Source: Gnetum montanum
Taxonomy: Eukaryota > Streptophyta > Gnetopsida > Gnetales > Gnetaceae
Assembly (NCBI GenBank): GCA_015680685.1
Contig: MNCI01022611.1
Span: 2,383,727 to 2,447,726, forward strand
DNA: 64,000 nucleotides
Direction: 5' to 3'
A program made the translations under genes and the position numbers. Below the pieces are notes generated by a model. That model saw nothing but the letters and a program-made list of their open reading frames with translations, was not told the DNA's origin and searched no databases. Positions 25,000 to 36,495 of this stretch are shown piece by piece. Every line of letters begins with the position of its first letter. Position 1 is the stretch's first letter.

Positions 25000-26075
25000 G
25001 ACCAAGGCCAAAATAGTCCTAGAGTAGGTTCACAAGGGTGTTTGTGGGGACATATAGGACCTAGATCTATGACTACTAAGATTAGATGATTAGGCTATTA
25101 CTAGTCCTATATGGGAAGCGACTGCCTGTAGAAGGTTAAAACTTATGACACGTGCCAATGGCATAGTAACCTCATACACATATCACCAATTGAGTTGCAT
25201 ACCACTTAGATAATGTGGCCATTTCAACAGTGGGGGTTGGATATCATTGGGGCTATAATGCCTAAGTCTTCTACAGAACATAGCTTCATCATCACCACAA
25301 CTGAATACTTTACTAAGTGGGTTGAAGCTATTTCCCTAAGAAGGATGACATTTGAACAAGTTTATAAATTCATCCTGGATAAAATTGTAGCCCATTTTGG
25401 CATACCCATGGCCATAGTTATAGATAATGGACCATGATTTAGTAGCTAAGAGATGAAGGATTTTAGTCATGACCTATGCATTAAGCATTCTTTCTCATCA
25501 CCTTATTACCTTCAAGCCAATAAACAAGCAGAAGCAAGCAACAAGGTCATCATCAACTTGCTCAAGAAGATGCTCAATAATATCAAGCACAAATGGCATG
25601 AGTGGATTGTCCATGCACCTTGGGCCTATTGTACAACTTACCATACGGAAACTGGTGTAACACCTTATAACTTGGTTTATGGTACTAAATTTGTTTTACC
25701 TCTTGAATTGCATGTCCTGTCACTTTGAGTAGCCCTAACCAACTTCATCAACAACAAACAAAGCAAGAAGTTGTATACAATGAACTTGGACTTAGTCGAG
25801 GATCAATGTGTAAAAGTGCTTGCTCACATCGAGTGCTATCAAGAGAAGTAGAAATAGTAGCACCACCATCACATGACTAAATGTAAGATCATGGAAGATG
25901 ACCTAGTTCTCAAAGCAATCCATAAGCATGTGAATAAATTCTTAGCCAAATAGAAAGGACCCTTCCTTATAACTAGAGCCTATGGTAATGGAGCATTTAG
26001 GATCATAAACATGGATGGGAATAAGTTGGTTGATCCAATTAACCATTCTTATCTAAGGCCTTATTACATGTAACC
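25000..26075 (+). pseudogene. Integrase, element A
   Basis: The N-terminal zinc-binding part is damaged (VHKGVCGDI remains; Cys residues lost). The catalytic core (25213-25728) shows WGLDIIGAI (first Asp), AIVIDNGP (second Asp) and QAEASNKVI (Glu), so the DDE residues remain despite stops between 25438 and 25450. After 25730 the C-terminal domain reads MNLDLVEDQCVKVLAHIECY and, near 25960, GPFLITRAYGNGAFRI, ending LRPYYM and a stop at about 26070. WxxWGLDIIG is typical of Tat-lineage integrases. Confidence 0.85.
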
Positions 26076-26129
26076 TACATGTAGCCTACAGCAGCCATGA
26101 CATCGACAATCATCAAACAAGAGAGCCTA

Positions 26130-26225
26130 CTTTTTCATAGCCTACTAAGGCCTTAAACTAACACCATGGTCTACTATGATCTTAAACTAGCATCATGGCC
26201 TAAAAGGGCCTTAAACTAGCAACAT
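26130..26225 (+). repeat. 29-bp repeat, block 3
   Basis: Three units of the CCTACTAAGGCCTTAAACTA type immediately after integrase. The corresponding place in element B (about 57330-57380, minus) lacks them, so the block is specific to the A subfamily. Confidence 0.6.
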
Positions 26226-27130
26226 TGGTAATCTGGGTAGCTTGGTTTTATCATTCTATGTAACAAGTATGCATTGTAATTGTATAACATGCTCTATTTG
26301 CTTAGTTTTTTTATCCTCTTGAAGTTGTATTTGTAGGATGAAGCTTGAAGCCATTGCAAGGATGTAATTCATTACAACAGCAAGTCACCACGTGACCTCA
26401 ATGTGAAATATTTGGTGAGTTTGTCTTACTTTGTCGAGAGTTCTTGTACCATTTCCCTCCATCTAGCATCACTTCTTAAGCCCAACCCTGTAACCTCATT
26501 ATAACCTTTCATACCTTTGAAAATAATGTTAACCTATGTTTGCCATTCATGCACTATGGCCATATGATATCTCTTCATCATGCTCCATCCTTAAGTCTTG
26601 TTGAATGTAACATAGCTCCTTCAGTGGAAAAATAATTAAGTCCATCAAAAACAACTATTTTAATGGGAGAACCAAGTCTATTGGATGTAACGCAACTCAT
26701 TCAATAGGAAAACTATATCAAACTAGCCCTAGTAATGAGACCCAATGAAGGTTTCACCCCACAAAAAAAACAAGGAGAAGAAAATTGTCAAGAGGCTAAA
26801 TGGCCAATGAAGTATCAAATCCCAATGACCAAAGAAATCTTAGAGAAAAATGATTAGATCCTCAAATGTACTTGCCAAGAAACCAACACTTGAAAACATG
26901 TTAGTGTAGCAATATAGCCTTGATGACAATACTTGGAATGCATTATTAGCCTCCATGACCACCTCCCAAATGACCATTAGCATCATCTCATCATATTGAT
27001 ATCCCATCATCACAAGCACTCTTTGGCATGCTTCAACATAATTGGATCAAGCATATAGAAGGAACATCAGTGGTGGACCTGCAATGGTGTTTTGTATTCT
27101 TTGTTGATGCCTCTCAAATCAATCCTCTAA
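26226..27130 (+). other. 3' untranslated region of element A
   Basis: No gene seen. Collinear with 57330-56290 (minus) of element B: shared words include GTCACCACGTGACCTCAATG / GTCACCACATGACTTCAATG and TGCACTATGGCC / TGCATTATGACC. Contains an imperfect two-unit repeat of ATTxxATGTAACxxAxCTC at about 26595-26720, also found in B and C. TTTTGTATTCTTTGTTGATG (27091-27110), just before the LTR, is nearly identical in A, B and C. Confidence 0.55.
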
Positions 27131-28605
27131 ACACCAACAAAGAAATAACCTTTATAACCCCAACCCATGAAACCCAAGGCAAAAATTCATTGTAAATGTG
27201 AAGATTATAATCCAAAAGGGGAAATTTCACATATTTTATACTTTTGGGGTTGAAAAATGCTTCATAAGTGGCTAGCCTCATTCCTCAACTAAAAAGAGAG
27301 TCTCATAGTATCTATATTTAGGCTTGGAGGGGTCAAAAATGCCTTTTGGGATTCCAAAAATGGTGATTTTTTGGGTTCTATGTAGTGTATACACTTTTCT
27401 ACATTGGAAACACTAGTAGGAGGGTAAATCTCTCCTACCCCCAATGTGGAGGGGTGTGAGTCACCTACTCTTAGTGTGGAGAGAAAGATCTTAGCATGGA
27501 AGGATGAGGAATTCATAATGCCTAGCATGAAGTGTAGTTTGACCTTCTTCCCTAGTGTTCAAGCTCCATCTTCCTAGCATTGATGCATCCTCCGCTCAAT
27601 GTAGAAGCCACATGCATCATATTCCAACACTCCATACACTCCAACATTAACTATGCATTCCAATAAGGATGATAGAAGTCCCAAAATGGAAGGAGCAAAG
27701 CCAACATGGAAGGTACACCCCCACTACTATTTTTGGTAAATGGAATGACCATGAGGATATGATACTTTCCATATATGGTAACCACCCAAGATTTTGGGCA
27801 CTTACCCCCTAGATGTGGTAGAAATTTGCAACAATTTGTAGCCAATTTTCGGCCCAATTTTTCAATCATTCATAGCAAATATGTAGCCCATTTCATGGCT
27901 AGAAACCTATAAAAACCAAACCCCCACATCATTTAAAGGTTCCAAATTTTAGCCATTTTTGAGCATTTGGCATTTTGGGCATTTAAGAGCTCTTGCTATC
28001 TAGCAAAAATGCAGCTTCTTGGAGCCTTCTAGTGTAGAACCATTCTAGTCTTATTACCCTTGTTACCTTCCTTGGGATTTGTGAGCCTTGGGTGTCAACG
28101 CTACCTCCCTAGGATCCCTAAATCTCAGTGTGGAGCATGTTGGCAATCCCAATCCTTCACATTTCTCAACCCCAGTAGTGACCAACATTGCATATTTTGA
28201 GTAGTAGTAGAGGAGGTTTGATAACATCGAGAGTGGCTAAACATCTGGATCATGAAGTGGATTCTATCTACATCAACGGACTTGGAGCCCCCACCCAAGT
28301 GAACCCCACTTTGTTCTTATATGGGCACTTTTGTACACATTTCTCAACTCATTCTTTATTCATTCAATAAAGTTTATACTTTCATTTTGTGTGTAATTTG
28401 TATTCATTTTTAGTTTTTAGATCTATTTTTTCACATTTTTCATAATCTCATTTTGCATCCCCCTAAGTTCTTAGGTGATCTACTAGACCATCTAGGGCAC
28501 CCTAAATCCATTTTTTTTTTCAAAGGCCTTGGGGATTTAGGGTTGAGACTATTTGTAATTGAATATCCTTAGCTTTCCAACAACCAATATTTTTAGTCAC
28601 TATAG
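27131..28605 (+). repeat. 3' LTR of element A (5' tip deleted)
   Basis: Collinear with the 5' LTR from about 7626 onward; the first 20-40 bases including the TG end and the polypurine tract are lost here, whereas B and C keep them. Ends at about 28605 in TCACTATAG, shared with the 5' LTR, then joins copia sequence. Contains TATAAAAA at 27908-27915 and AATAAA at 28366-28371. Confidence 0.75.
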
Positions 28606-29470
28606 CCATGTGGCCTTCGAATGTTCTAGCACTGGAGTGTTGCAATGAAAAGATAAGACTAAAGCAAATACAAAAAAAAACTTGTACACAAGATAGGATG
28701 ATGGAGAACAAAGTGAAGAATATATAGATGATGCTACAAAAGACTCACAGCTTATATGTATGGCCCTTACAAATGAAGATTCATTGAAATCTTTGATAAA
28801 TTAAGAGGTAAACATGATAAAAGATATAGTGAGTTATGTGAAGAAATTCTTATCTTACATTATCTACTCAAAAAGATAAAGAAAAATATGCATTGAGAAA
28901 TTTCTAAAATTGATACCATATCCTCCAAGTTAAAAAGGGAAATCTTAGACATAAAAGCTAAGATTCAACTACTAACTCCTTTGGATGAAAAAAAATGTAG
29001 GGATACTCAAGATGAAAGAATCTATGAAAATAAGTAAAAGATTAAAAATTATCATAAAAGTGAAAACTTGGAAGAAGCCTCTCAAAAGGATACTTGTACT
29101 AGTTCAGTCTCAAACATAATCAGGTTTGATGATTCTATTCCTAAAAGAAACATTTTATATTTTTGTAAAAATTATGGTCAAAAACAAGATTATTATCCTC
29201 ACTTATAACAAAATATTGTAGATACTTAGTCTCTTCAAAGGGAATCTAGTGAGTGTATCTTGTATGATGCAATAACTTGGAAAAATAATGAGCAAAAGGT
29301 AGGAGAAACTTCTAAAAGAATGAATGAATAAAAAACTATCAAAATTCATGGATTCTCCTATCTTGAAGAACATGAACAAGAAGGATTCCCATACAAAAGA
29401 GCTAATGAGAGAAAATATAATGGTAAGGAGGTACTCTATGATAGAGAGCCTCATCTCAAACTCCATTAGT
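28606..29470 (+). pseudogene. SIRE-like copia gag, copy 2 (more deeply 5' truncated)
   Basis: Starts at the degenerate zinc knuckle (CATGTGGCCTTCGAATG, matching CATCTAGCCTTGGAATG near 1651 of copy 1) and runs collinear with copy 1 through the Lys/Glu-rich coiled coil (28760-29060) and the second Cys/His cluster NILYFCKNYGQKQDYYPHL (29150-29210). No pol follows. The 5' end abuts the end of the element A 3' LTR. Frames broken throughout. Confidence 0.7.
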
Positions 29471-31218
29471 CATTCTCATATATAAAAGCAAGTGAGGTAG
29501 GTCATGATAAGTCTTTATTTCCTTGCTTGCTAGATTTAATATAGGCTAGTTTTTGAAATTAGTTTTAATAAATTTCATATACATATACTTTATAAATTCT
29601 TTAATCATCAAAGAACATATATCTTAATCATCCAATGCATGATATTATAGAAAGAGGCTTTCAAAGAAAGATCAAGATAGTCTGACTACTTCTCACATTA
29701 TCTTATAACTTATTTAGCTATTTACATGTCCTTAAAATGTTACATGCATGAATAAACTCTATAATTGAGAAACAAAAGAGAGGCATTACACCTATGTTAA
29801 AAACTATTCTATCTTTTATCATAAGATACTACTTAACATGAGAAATTGGTCCTAGTATTATAGAAAAATGGAAAAATGAGGCATGGCTGGATGATCAAGC
29901 AAGATAAAATTGTTATGATTTATGCTTAATAATTTTTCCTAATGTTTTTTTATTTTATAAACATTGCTAGTTCATTCTATATTCTTGAATAATCAAGATT
30001 GTAATCAAATAGCTGTAGATCTTAAAAGAGTTAAAAAGAGACAAGCACAAATGTAGGGGGAGCTTGCACCTCATGAATTATTTTGGAGCAGAAATATAGG
30101 TGGAGTCTATGGAGACTTTCCCCAAGACATGATACTTCATGACCAATCTCTAGTAGGCAACAAAAGGTATATTCATCTAGTAAAAACTTGAAGGTAAAAG
30201 AGCAAGTTATTTTTGATTCAATCCTTAAGAATCTTTTACTTAAAAGTAATCATCAATTGTGCAAGCTTCTAAAATTTACTTTAATATATCTCTATATTAG
30301 TGCTACATTGTTTATATATTGAGATTTTATTCTTTTAAGTATGTAAGTCCCTTATTATTGATATGGACTAAACAATTCTTACCTAGAAGATTTCAAGCAT
30401 ACTAAAGTAAAAAAATGCACTCACACTTTCCTTTGACAAAGCTTCTTAGAGAATTTTGAAACCCAATTGATGAGATATTTTAAGCTCCCTTGAGATGTAT
30501 GCGACTACTATTTTATGAACATCTTGATTGGAAGTTGCTTTTTTTGATCTCTTGATCTATTTCTAGAATTTGATCTATTTCTTAAACGTTGGATGTATAT
30601 ATGCTTATTCCCCTTAATATGAAATTACTATGTCTATATTCTGAATATGAAAATGTGATAAGAAACATCTAATGATATTTTGCTTAGATGAAGAATATAT
30701 AAATGTATCTTGATGTTATCCTTAATAGTCTTCTGATCTATATTATTTTTAATATTTGATTCTAATTGCTAGTTGTAAGGCCTAGGTTACTTTTTTATGA
30801 TGTCCAAAAAGGGGAAGAATTTTATGTCTCCTTAATATGATTATGATATAATGTGGTGAATTTTGATATGATTATGATATACTTGATATGATTGTAATAT
30901 AATGTATCATGGGCAACATGGACATTGAATGATAATTATAATCTTATGGATATATTTGAATAGTTATGACCTTATGATGGTATTGATGCTTATCTTTCTA
31001 GTATAAAGACAAAATATTCAATATTCATTACTCATCCCTTGATCATAAGTAACCTTATTTAAAATTTACAAGTATCCCCATATGATTAATGAATATTGTG
31101 TTGTATCAAGGATATATACTTGCATAGTCCTTTATCTCTCATCATCCTTAGCTTAATCAATTTTTGGAATATTCTAACCCATTTTCTTAAGTTTTATACA
31201 TTACCAAAAAGGGGAGAT
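29471..31218 (+). other. Copia derivative copy 2: region between gag and 3' LTR
   Basis: No coding domain. Collinear with 2505-4090. Copy 2 has about 100 extra bases at its start (29450-29545) lacking in copy 1. Polypurine words recur at matching places: GTAGGGGGAGC (30053-30063), CCAAAAAGGGGAAGAA (30806-30821) and CCAAAAAGGGGAGA just before the LTR. Confidence 0.6.
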
Positions 31219-32279
31219 TATTGACCTTTTGGTATGTCAAAACCTTAATGAAAATGAAGAATATGTAATGTATGTGGTAGATGATGATTTGGTACAACAT
31301 GAACAAGAACTTTGCAAAGAGATCTAAGAACTTAGGGAAATGAGATCTACATCAAGATGTCAAAGTGAAGACTACCTAGGCAAGATGAGAGCATGGATGA
31401 AAAAGAAAGTCTACAAATCAAATGAAGATGCTCCAAGGACTACAAAGAAGACAAATTGATAAGAATGCCTCAAAATTTAAAGTTCAAAATTTGAGTAGAT
31501 GTTTTGAAAAAATAGCAAACATCTATGATCAAAAGTAGATGTCTCACTTTCTAGGTAGATGTCTCTCCTACATTGAGGGTAATCTTAAATAAACATCTCA
31601 ACTTTGAAGTAGATGTCTACACTAGTCATTTGGTAGCCACTGTACAAATTTTTAGGATTTTTTGAAAACTCCAAGGCTATAAGATGATGTCAAAATCTTT
31701 GGAATTGTGAAAGTACTATTCACAAAAATTTCCTCATTGTCTATTCTAAGAAATTCTATTCTTTCTCTTCATTGTAATATCACTTGCTTGATTATAATTG
31801 TACTAAGCTTTAAGTACAAGGATCTATAAATTTAGTTACATTCTTTTTTTGTTCTTTTCTTTCTTTCTTGTAGCCCTACAGGGTTGATGTGCTTCTTGCG
31901 AGGAGACATATTTGTTGAGCTTGTTGGGATCCTATGGGATTAAGTGGTTCTGTAATGTCAAAACACTTCAAAGTGGAGTTCAATTTTATAAATATTATAG
32001 GATCCTCTAAACCACATTTTGAGCTTGTCAGGACCTTGTGGGGTTGAGTGGTTATGTAGTAATGAAACACTCTAGAGTGAAGCTCAAAGCTTGTGCAAGA
32101 AATGGTACCCTTCAAACCACAATTTTTGAAGAAACAAAATTCAAGGTGTGCACAAATTCTACCCTCCAAGTGTAGACATATCCAAATTGGTGAACAACGT
32201 AACTTTGATGTGTTTTTGTGGCTGGTGCATTTTTAATTGAGGAACTTATTCAACCCCCCATCCAAGTTCTTTATCCACA
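31219..32279 (+). repeat. 3' LTR of the copia derivative, copy 2
   Basis: Collinear with the LTR at 4091-5166; first bases changed from TGTTGACC to TATTGACC, end near TTTATCCACA. AGATGTCT words recur at 31530-31620. Length about 1.06 kb. Confidence 0.7.
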
Positions 32280-33300
32280 AAGACAATTCTAACAACATCA
32301 AAAGGAAAGATTAATGCATAATACCCAAGCCTAAAATAATTGAATCATGAAATTTTCACAAAACAAAAATTTTTCAAAATCATCAAAAACTATAATATTT
32401 CAACAAAATTAATCTTATAATTAGGAAAAAAAAATTAGATAAACCTAATTATACAAAAACCAAATTCAAACGTTAATTACATAGAGAATTAGAATATAGA
32501 AAAATCAAGTCATGTCAATAATGCACAAAACCTAAGGATCAAAACAAAACATAAGAAAATAATAAGAGATATCACCCAAAAGTAAGAAGCACAAATATGA
32601 ATAACATGAACAGAGAAACCCCATGTGCACATGAACCAACAAAGCTTCACAATATTTCCATAAGTCTCCAACCTAATAGTGCTTCCACATCCAAGTAGAA
32701 TGGATGGCAAAGTACTTGAAAAAATGGTGTGGGGTTTTCAATGGAAAATATACTAAAATTTCAAATGTAGTAATCCTAACCCTATTTTCCAAAATAAAAA
32801 CCTCAAATAAAGAAAACTACTACCAAACCTTTTTTAACTTACGTAAAGGTGCCAAGAATCAATAAAAATCATGTAATACTTTTTATTCATTAAAAAATGC
32901 ATAGTAAATAATTAATTTAATTATAACAATATCATACATATAAAAATTTAATCATGCCTTCTTATACCATACATGCCTCACTTATAACCACCATGAAAAG
33001 CCTGCCAAACTCAGCCATGAGGTTAGTGCATACTAATTGAACATGAATTAATAATGCATATAAAATAAATATACATAAGCATAAAAATACAGCACTATAA
33101 ATTAAACTAACTAATATGCATAAAAAAAACATAACTAGAAGACATGACACATCATACAAAAGTATCTATTAGCACATGAACATAAGGTAGTACTAACTTA
33201 GGCATCTAAACATATGACTTGTTATAATAAATACCTATAATTATACTTAATGATATAAATACTATACTACTTTAGTTCATAAAATATGATTAGGTAATAC
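32280..33300. other. AT-rich region without recognised gene
   Basis: About 1 kb, very AT-rich, with many short A and T runs. Short open frames on both strands (32510-32710, 32962-33159 minus) are hydrophobic low-complexity translations. In composition it resembles the LTR of element E, but I could not align the two by eye. Confidence 0.3.
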
Positions 33301-34265
33301 ATGAGCACTTGTACATTGTATGCTTAGATATGTTGGACACTTACTACTCATCATTGGCATTGTTACCAATGACTGATGTTGGTAATCAAGATTAGTTTAA
33401 ATCATTTATGATTATTGTTAAAGAACTTAAGATTTATCTTGAGAAAAAAATTATTCTTATTGTTTTATCAAGTCATACATGTTAATTTTAAAATGTATTC
33501 TTCTCATACCACTAATTCCTCAACTACTAACAACTTTATGAGGGTAAATGATAGAATAATAAGGAACTATAATAATGTGCATTATCAAGTCAATGTTATC
33601 TATCAAATTTAGATATTTATTATCTATTCTTCATCTTCATCCTTTACTAAGATGAAAAGATAAGATGAAGGAATTTAAAAGGCATCATTATATTGCAACT
33701 TGATCTTTCAACTATATCAATGCTCATGATATTGTTGATAGAAGTTGCTATAGGTAAATACAAGATAACTAAAGAAATCTCTAAGCCCTATTAACCTATG
33801 AGATTTAACTCTATGAATATTAGTTCATGGAGGCATGTCATGAAGTGGGAAAGGTTAAAGGATCTACCATCCCATTGATTTCATAGTTCAAAAAAGAAGA
33901 CACTAATTATCATAAAGGGAGATCCAATTTCTAAAATATTCCATTATTCAATGTAGATGAAATGAATAATCTAAGATTATGTTTAGCCTTGGCTAGCAAC
34001 CATGAAAAAAAAAAGAACCAAATCAGATACAAGGAGAACCTCAAAGCCTAGGTCCTTTAGCAAGGTAACTAGAGATGGATAACCTGGGAACAATAGGAAA
34101 ACTTATAATGGGAATGGAGGAAGGGAAGGTGATGATGATTATAATAAAGATAGAGATCATGGGTATCAGCTTGGAAGAAGGCACAACAAGTAACATAGAA
34201 AGGATCATGGTTATGATAGGAACCATGATGAATATGATAATTATGATGAATCCTTACTTTCTACT
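33301..34265 (+). pseudogene. Family F leader and gag remnant, copy 2
   Basis: Shares CTACTCATCATTGGCATT (33346-33363) with the family-F leader near 6287. From about 33990 it contains a charged gag segment with stops (runs of Asp, Asn, His, Arg, Gly, ending near YDRNHDEYDNYDESLL), comparable to 7140-7360. Cut at 34266 by the inverted end of element G. Confidence 0.5.
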
Positions 34266-34335
34266 TGATGAGTCATGTGCTATTGGCTGTGATATCACGT
34301 ACATGATATCACAGCCAATAGCACATGACTCATCA
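34266..34335. repeat. 70-bp perfect palindrome made of LTR-start sequence
   Basis: Two 32-base arms are exact reverse complements around the 6-base centre CGTACA. Each arm starts TGATGAGTCATGTGCTATTG, the start of the G-family LTR (TGATGAGTCACGTGCTATTG at 40317). The outer ends are TG and CA. It is the tip of the inverted left arm. Confidence 0.9.
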
Positions 34336-34916
34336 TACCCCCACAACTGAATGAAAACTCGTCCTTGAGTTAAAGTGAGAACAAGTTCCATTGATTACAC
34401 AGTGGATAGGTATGGGATTATTGACTAACTAGAATGGATTCATGCCATAATGTGGAATTACAAAAAAATTGAGACACAACACACATAATATGCTATAACT
34501 ACAAAAATTTGGAACTCATGTAGTTCCTGGTGGTGGTGGCTCCTCCATTGATGTTTTCCCTTTGTCTTGTGCTCCAGGCTTTGAGGCTTGATGGTGCTGA
34601 AGTATGGCCTAGAGCTTCTCCTCTTGTAAGGCCTTGAGTGCCTTGGCATGTGCATAAGTTTGCACTTGCGCCATAGAGGCATCCCAATCAGCCTTCTCTT
34701 TTTCTTCCACCATCCTTTTATTCTCTGTCAACAGTTTATTAAGTTGCTCTGTTCTAAAAGTGTCCAGCTAGTTCTGAGCAACCTTTAGCCCTATATTCAG
34801 AAGGTTTAATACTTTTGAAATGGCTTGAACAAAGAAATCAATAGTCACACCACAATTGTTAACCGTGGTGCCTTCTTCTTTATTGTGCCAAACTTGGTAC
34901 GTTCCCCCTAAGTACC
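34266..34916 (-). repeat. Left inverted arm of element G
   Basis: On the minus strand this reads, in order, the C-terminal part of the accessory ORF (VxNYGVTIDF-like through the EEKL stop and PPPPGTT), its 3' UTR, the polypurine tract GTGGGGGTA, and the LTR start. It is the reverse complement of 39748 to about 40372. It keeps about 12 bases after the EEKL stop codon that the right copy has lost in frame. Both arms carry the same TAG after EEKL. Confidence 0.9.
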
Positions 34917-34935
34917 GTTGCCAAGGACGGTGCTA
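34911..34935 (+). other. Primer binding site of element G at the inversion breakpoint
   Basis: GTACCGTTGCCAAGGACGG (34912-34930) resembles GGCGCCGTTGCCGGGGACGG, the primer binding site context of Athila/Tat elements. The inverted arm ends at this word: its reverse complement GGTACTTAGG matches 39748-39757, so GTACC is shared by both partners. Confidence 0.55.
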
Positions 34936-35043
34936 GTTATCTAGATTAGTTATATCATACAAGGTCACTGTATAAGGACTTAACGATATATATTTTAGAA
35001 GAAAAATTATTAATTATAAAAATTCACACACAAATTCACAACA
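34936..35043 (+). other. Short leader of element G
   Basis: AT-rich, ending in CACAAATTCACAACA immediately before the ATG at 35044. No gene. Confidence 0.4.
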
Positions 35044-35463
35044 ATGCCTCTCCTACAAGATCATGATAATGCCACGCTTAGTGAGGAAGTTCATTGGAGA
35101 ACCAACGAACTAGATGACAATGAAGATTGGAGTATGCAACCTTATGCAGGAGTCCCCTACGTTTATGAACACCCCAATGATACTCAAAGACTCTCGTCAT
35201 CCAACTCTAACATCTCTAGTGAGGATGAGATATCCCATAGAATGAGGAGGCCCAAAAGGCGTAGGACCTTCTCAATAACTAACAAGAACTTACTTGGGGA
35301 TGACTGGAAGACTTACAAAATTCATAACAAGTTTTACAGTTCCTTCTCTTCCTCTACTCCTTCAACATCATATTGTGACATGGATGACTATCTTTCAAGG
35401 GATCAGCATAGAACTAAAAATCGAGCTCACAAAGAAAATCAAGAACACCAACATAAACAAAGG
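35044..35463 (+). pseudogene. Element G gag, N-terminal ORF (intact 140 codons)
   Basis: Begins MPLLQDHDNATLSEEV; acidic first half, then Ser-rich (SSSNSNISSEDE), a basic patch MRRPKRRR (candidate nuclear localisation or RNA-binding patch), and a Ser/Thr-rich tail ending in KENQEHQHKQR. The ATG follows an A-rich leader just after the primer binding site, as expected for gag. The downstream capsid is in another frame, so a frameshift lies near 35460-35580. I recognise no domain in this N-terminal part. Confidence 0.6.
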
Positions 35464-35559
35464 TAACATCATCCCAACTTACAAAACTCACAACCTACTT
35501 AGTGATGATGAACCCCTACTGGTGACTAAGAGCCTAATGCCAATACAAGAGGCTATTTG

Positions 35560-36495
35560 AATCTCTCATAGGCATCATAAAGAGAGTCGTCTACCTAGGC
35601 TCAATTTAAACAACTTCCCTAACTTCTCAGGAGGCTATGATTTATACCCGTATCAACATTTACAAGCCTTCTGCAATGCCTGTACGTGGAACAACATTGA
35701 TAATGGATGGAAAAAACTTAAGCTCTTTCCTATGACACTCGTTGAATAAGCAAAAGTATGGTATAGATCATTAAAACCAAATTCGATATGACATTGGTCA
35801 ACAATGGTAGAAGTCGTTAACAAAAAATATCAAACCTACGCAAGAGTGTCAACCTTGAGGAAACAAATCCAAGGATGGAAACAAGCACAACATGAACCCT
35901 TGGACATGGCCTTAGAAAGATATTATGCACTGTTAAACAACTGTCCAAGCCATGGGTTTTTTGAGGAAAGGCTAATGTACCATATTATTGATGGTCTACG
36001 TAATGAAACAAGAGAGACCTTAGGGGTATATGCCCAAGGTCAACTATACGCACTATGAACCCATCAATTCCAAGATCTTATTAAGTAGGTAGCAAAAGAA
36101 GAAGGAGAATTAGCTAGATGGGAGAGTGTTGAAAAATATCAATGGGACCAAAATCTCAACTTCACAAAGGTCTAGGATCATAACAAGGAGAGATCAACTA
36201 ATCTCAAGGTGGAAACATCATCTTTGCCAATACAACAATCATTATAAGAAGCTGAGGAAAAGATCAATAAGATGTTGGAATGGATGTATCAAAAGTGTGG
36301 AGAATATATCAACAATATTGGAGATGGAGTTTTGACAACCCAAGAAGCAAGACGAAACATTAGACATTCGAAAAAAAGAATAAAGGGAATAAGTGCTCAA
36401 CTGCTAATCATACATATGAATGCAACATATGCCTGTATGATTACCCCAAAGGCCAATGCCCAATATTGTTACATTTACATGAGCATTAGGGAAAC
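35560..36495 (+). pseudogene. Element G gag capsid domain (Athila-like)
   Basis: Reads FSGGYDLYPYQHLQAF, KKLKLFPMTLVE, stop, AKVWYRSLKPNS, then an open 84-codon stretch (35804-36058) including RKQIQGWKQAQHEPLDMALE and CPSHGFFEERLMYHIIDGL. The last motif corresponds to the CPHHGxxxxxxxxxFYxGL pattern of Athila-type gag. The segment 36120-36495 continues in broken frames with a Lys/Glu-rich helix. Same family as the gags at 6781-7603 and 41080. Confidence 0.7.

Larger units (their letters stand above)
7604..28605 (+). mobile_element. Element A: giant (about 21 kb) Tat/Ogre-like Ty3 retrotransposon
   Basis: Order on the plus strand: 5' LTR, PBS, leader, gag, protease, spacer holding an opposite-strand gene, phased palindrome array, RT, RNase H, archaeal-type RNase H, integrase, 3' UTR, 3' LTR. 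The archaeal-type RNase H after the normal one is a hallmark of the Tat lineage, and lengths above 20 kb are known in its Ogre branch. The two LTRs are clearly related but diverged (by eye somewhat above four-fifths identical) and their TATA and poly(A) signals sit at matching offsets. It was inserted into a family-F gag. That gag-PR and RT-INT belong to one insertion is inferred from orientation, lineage and flanking LTRs. Confidence 0.65.

Noticed and set aside
13715-26225. CRISPR-like array from the 29-bp repeats
   Set aside because: Units are contiguous tandem repeats without unique spacers, in a plant nuclear retroelement.
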